Source: Pseudarthrobacter phenanthrenivorans
GTDB taxonomy: Bacteria; Actinomycetota; Actinomycetes; Actinomycetales; Micrococcaceae
Length of the DNA: 64,000 nucleotides
NCBI RefSeq assembly: GCF_000813845.1
Contig: NZ_JWTB01000005.1
Location: 124,001-188,000, forward strand
Reading direction: 5' to 3'
The translations under genes were made by a program, and so were the position numbers. The notes beneath the pieces were generated by a model. The model searched no databases, was not told the origin of the DNA, and saw only the letters and a program-made list of their open reading frames with translations. Positions 61,722 through 64,000 of this stretch are shown piece after piece; position 1 is the stretch's first letter; each line of letters starts with the position of its first letter.

Positions 61722-61952
61722 ATGTCCAAAGCAGAAAAAATCATTGAAGGCCTGGGCGGGGCCGGCAACATCGTGGAAGTCGAAGCCTGCATCACGCGGC
61801 TGCGCACCGAGGTCAAGGATTCCTCGCTGGTAAACGAAGCGACCCTCAAGGCCGCCGGTGCCCATGGCGTCCTGGCTGCCGGCACCGCCGTGCAGGTGAT
61901 TGTGGGACCCGAGGCGGACACGCTGGCCGAAGATATCGAGGACCTCCTCTAA
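61722..61952 (+). CDS. PTS glucose/GlcNAc subunit EIIB
   Basis: This 76-residue EIIB domain transfers phosphate to the sugar during uptake. The phosphorylated cysteine is in VEACITRLRTEVKD, the classic glucose-family pattern. It starts at ATG 61722 with AAAGGGC upstream; a longer frame would run back through the promoter region. Its stop overlaps the next ATG by one base. It serves the EIIC encoded divergently. Confidence 0.93.
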   Translation: MSKAEKIIEGLGGAGNIVEVEACITRLRTEVKDSSLVNEATLKAAGAHGVLAAGTAVQVIVGPEADTLAEDIEDLL

Positions 61953-62410
61953 TGGCGCGGTCCCTGGCGGTCCATGCCCCGATTGGCGGTGCAGTCATTC
62001 CGCTGGCCGACGTTCCCGACCCCGTGTTCGCGGGGCAGATGGTGGGTTCCGGCGCGGCCGTGGAACCACCCGCAGGCGTGGCGTTCGACGTCGTATCCCC
62101 CGTTGCGGGGAAGGTGGTCAAGATGCTGCCGCACGCCTTTGTGGTGGTTGAGCCATCCGGACGGGGCGTCCTGACGCACGTGGGCATCGACACGGTGAAG
62201 CTCAAAGGTGACGGCTTCAAGGTGCTCGTCAGCCAGGGGGATGAGGTCAAGGCCGGAGAGCCGGTCATGCACGTGGATCCCACGGCGGCGGTGGCGGCGG
62301 GTTACTCAATGGTGAGTCCCGTCGTCGTCCTGGATACCAAGCCGGACAGCGCCACGCTGGTGGACGCCGGCAGCGTCACCGCGGGCGACCTGCTGTTTAC
62401 GCTCGGCTAG
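61952..62410 (+). CDS. PTS glucose-family subunit EIIA (Crr-like)
   Basis: This 152-residue EIIA protein receives phosphate from HPr and hands it to EIIB. The phosphorylated His lies in VLTHVGIDTVKLKG and the second active-site His in PHAFVVVEPSG. The family segment AGQMVGSGAAVEPP-like FAGQMVGSGAAVEPPAG is near residue 30. It overlaps the EIIB gene by one base and ends 8 bases before the convergent GntR gene. Confidence 0.94.
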   Translation: MARSLAVHAPIGGAVIPLADVPDPVFAGQMVGSGAAVEPPAGVAFDVVSPVAGKVVKMLPHAFVVVEPSGRGVLTHVGIDTVKLKGDGFKVLVSQGDEVKAGEPVMHVDPTAAVAAGYSMVSPVVVLDTKPDSATLVDAGSVTAGDLLFTLG

Positions 62411-62418
62411 GCGAACTG

Positions 62419-63171
62419 CTACAGGCGCACTTCCATGGTGAGGGAGTAGCGGTCCGAGCGGTACCAGGAACGCGAATGTTCGATGGCCAGGTCGCCTGAA
62501 TAGGACACGCGGTCAAAGGCAAGCACCGGTGCCCCCGTTCCCGTCCCGAGGAGCGCCCCGACGTCGGCCGGGGCGCCCTCGGACCTGACGCTTTGGCGGG
62601 CCCGGTCGATCTGGTGCCCGAACTGCCCGGCCAGGGCCTTGTAGACGGAGCCGCTGAGATCGATGCCCAGCAGTCCGGGCGCATGCTGCGGGTTGTACCA
62701 GGCGTCGTCGACGCTTACCGGCCGCCCGTCCGCCAGGCGGAGCCGCTTCAGGTGGTAGGCCTCGGCGCCCGGTGCGAGGCCGAGCGCCTCTGCGGTGTCA
62801 TCCGGCGCTTCAAGACGCTCGGCCACCAGGACCACCGTGCTGGGAACGTGCCCCATCGCCTCCATTTCCTGGGTAAAGGATGCCAGATGCAGCGTGGACT
62901 GGACGGGTGAGTCCGCAACGAAGGTGCCCTTGGCCGGAACGCGGACCAGGTGCCCTTCGTTGACCAGGCGGCCGATTGCGGCCCGGACGGTGATGCGGCT
63001 GACGCCATATGAATCCATGAGGGTGCGTTCGCTGGGAAGCCGGGCCCCCGGCTCCAACTCCTCTTTGGCAAGCTTGAGGATGATGAGCCGGAGCTGCTCA
63101 TGCTTGGGCACCTGGGAGTTGTTGATGTGCGCATTGGGCGCATGCGCCGTACTCCCTGACATGGCCGGCAT
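62419..63171 (-). CDS. GntR/HutC-family regulator (DasR/NagR-like)
   Basis: This 250-residue regulator has an N-terminal winged helix (KHEQLRLIILKLAKEELEPG, then GARLPSERTLMDSYGVSRIT and VRAAIGRLVNEG, residues about 22-85) and a C-terminal UTRA ligand domain. The family binds GlcN-6-P or GlcNAc-6-P. ATG 63171 was chosen since AAGGAGG lies 7 bases upstream. Beside nagE/IIB/IIA and a dre-like operator it is very likely the repressor of amino-sugar use. Confidence 0.9.
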   Translation of the reverse strand: MPAMSGSTAHAPNAHINNSQVPKHEQLRLIILKLAKEELEPGARLPSERTLMDSYGVSRITVRAAIGRLVNEGHLVRVPAKGTFVADSPVQSTLHLASFTQEMEAMGHVPSTVVLVAERLEAPDDTAEALGLAPGAEAYHLKRLRLADGRPVSVDDAWYNPQHAPGLLGIDLSGSVYKALAGQFGHQIDRARQSVRSEGAPADVGALLGTGTGAPVLAFDRVSYSGDLAIEHSRSWYRSDRYSLTMEVRL

Positions 63172-63193
63172 CGAGCCCTCCTTAATCTGGAGC

Positions 63194-63208
63194 GGTCCGG
63201 TAAGGACC
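63194..63208. promoter_or_regulatory. Palindrome upstream of the GntR gene
   Basis: GGTCC (63194-63198) and GGACC (63204-63208) flank GGTAA, 23 bases before the GntR start. It may be an autoregulatory site, but it fits the dre consensus only partly. Confidence 0.4.
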
Positions 63209-63274
63209 ACTAGCTCGGATTATTCCACATGGCAGCGTTGGGAAGGCCATTGTCGGCGTCGCTTCGGCGCGCTG

Positions 63275-63664
63275 TCAGGAAGAATTCCCTGGTCGGGGCA
63301 GTTGCCGTGCGGGGCTGGGCTTCCGTCTCCTAAGATTCCGCCGGTGCAGGACTATGGCGAGAACGAGCAGGGGAACGTGGATTGCGGGCAGGTTATGGGC
63401 AAACCAGCGGGGCAGGTAGATGTCTGTGACAGAGCCGGTGGGGTCCCCAAGCCGCCGCGCCAAGGGGGTCAGCGGGCAATGAAAGCCATTGCCGACGAAG
63501 ACCAGTGTTTCACCGGCGACAACCGCTGCTGCCGCCGCTGCCCGCTTGTCGCTCCTCCCGCGGAATCCCGCATACAGCAGATAGACCATGCAGGCCTCGA
63601 TACTGAACCAGGCCGCTGTATGAAACGCCTTAACGCCTCGAAGGGCCAACTGAGTTCTTCCCAT
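63275..63664 (-). CDS. Small conserved-looking membrane protein
   Basis: This 129-residue protein has three or four hydrophobic segments: AFHTAAWFSIEACMVYLLYAG, AAAAAVVAGETLVFVGNGFH and LPAIHVPLLVLAIVLH. The polar loop CPLTPLARRLGD and DIYLPRWFAHNLP looks conserved and may hold functional residues. I do not recognise a named family with confidence. GGGGG precedes ATG 63664. It is separated from the GntR gene by about 100 bases. Confidence 0.65.
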   Translation of the reverse strand: MGRTQLALRGVKAFHTAAWFSIEACMVYLLYAGFRGRSDKRAAAAAAVVAGETLVFVGNGFHCPLTPLARRLGDPTGSVTDIYLPRWFAHNLPAIHVPLLVLAIVLHRRNLRRRKPSPARQLPRPGNSS

Positions 63665-64000
63665 GCCCCCAACTGAACACGGCCGGCGGCAGTCGCTTTA
63701 GGGTATTCCGGCCTGAAAGCGTCAACGGCCGCAGCCAGGGACCGGCCGCCCCGGCGTTGCAGCCGCCGGCAAGTACCGGGCCTCCGCGAAACGCGTACCA
63801 GTTACTCGGGCGCATGGGGGAAGAGCGCACGTAAAGTCGTTACCGGAGCTGGCGGCGAGGGTGTTCGTCTGAGACCACGGATACCTCCCCCAGCCGTCGC
63901 CAGCTCCTCCACCGCCTTGCCGCGGAACCGGGGCACCGGGGTCTGATCGCGCCCCGAATCTCAAGATTGACACAATAAGTCCCGATGGTGGACAAAGCAT
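63665..64000. other. 336 bases at the right edge without a recognised gene
   Basis: Frames on both strands here read as composition-driven open frames (for example a minus-strand frame entering from the edge, rich in Pro and Gly) and show no motif. No tRNA or strong hairpin is apparent. Confidence 0.35.

Noticed and set aside
63194..63208. Second DasR dre site at the GntR promoter
   Set aside because: Arms are GGTCC/GGACC with an odd spacer and match the dre consensus much less well than the site at 61551-61566.
63722..64000. Minus-strand frame entering from the right edge
   Set aside because: Gly/Pro/Arg-rich translation without motifs; too little sequence to support a gene.
1..64000. CRISPR arrays, prophage genes, insertion sequences or rRNA
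   Set aside because: None of the corresponding repeats, integrase or transposase motifs or rRNA signatures was seen on either strand.

Overview
The window is GC-rich, densely coded DNA from an actinobacterium. It is most likely Micrococcaceae of the Arthrobacter/Pseudarthrobacter type. The evidence is two GH91 enzymes (inulin fructotransferase and difructose-anhydride hydrolase, both best known from Arthrobacter), a glycine-betaine demethylase GbcAB, a GlcNAc PTS with a GntR regulator, frequent GTG/TTG starts and ATGA/GTGA gene overlaps. No phage, insertion sequence, CRISPR or rRNA is visible. It reads as a chromosomal region made of successive catabolic modules.

Layout. (1) 1-10.8 kb (+): an unassigned carbohydrate or polyol module. 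It has a LacI regulator, two VOC proteins, a xylose-isomerase-like TIM barrel, two Gfo/Idh/MocA dehydrogenases, an SDR, an MFS carrier and an ABC importer without ATPase. The importer is preceded by a good promoter and three copies of GCAACCGATCTCA. (2) 11.3-17.7 kb: a minus-strand set (amino-acid/amine permease, MoaF-like protein, SDR, aldehyde dehydrogenase, second SDR) divergent from a TetR gene, with a perfect 24-bp palindrome between them. (3) 18.0-19.8 kb (+): an AAT-type amino-acid permease behind a coupled small ORF. (4) 20.0-30.1 kb: an inulin locus. A Tat-exported GH91 inulin fructotransferase (-) is divergent from an operon (+) of binding protein, two permeases, LacI, GH32 fructosidase, PfkB fructokinase and a cytosolic GH91 difructose-anhydride hydrolase. 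The shared intergenic region carries matching LacI-type operators at both promoters. (5) 30.4-35.7 kb (-): transhydrogenase pntAB, a D-2-hydroxyacid dehydrogenase and an aminotransferase. (6) 36-46 kb: gbcA-gbcB and glutathione-independent formaldehyde dehydrogenase (-), divergent from a three-subunit selenocysteine formate dehydrogenase (+). (7) 46-50.3 kb: the complete selenocysteine machinery, selD (-), tRNA-Sec, selA and selB (+). (8) 50.7-56.4 kb (-): a GGDEF response regulator, a large hybrid histidine kinase, and a REC-histidine kinase whose receiver closely resembles that of the GGDEF protein. (9) 57.4-63.2 kb: N-acetylglucosamine uptake and catabolism, nagE-nagB-cutC-nagA (-), IIB-IIA (+) and a GntR regulator, with a DasR-like dre site.

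How the genes work together. In the inulin locus, inulin is cut outside the cell to a difructose anhydride, imported, reopened to inulobiose, hydrolysed to fructose and phosphorylated. In the C1 section, demethylation of glycine betaine releases formaldehyde, which FdhA oxidises to formate. The Sec-containing formate dehydrogenase oxidises formate to CO2 and passes electrons to its membrane partner. The formate dehydrogenase catalytic gene is interrupted by an in-frame TGA (codon 189) followed, exactly 11 nt later, by a SECIS-like hairpin, so the gene is intact and not a pseudogene.
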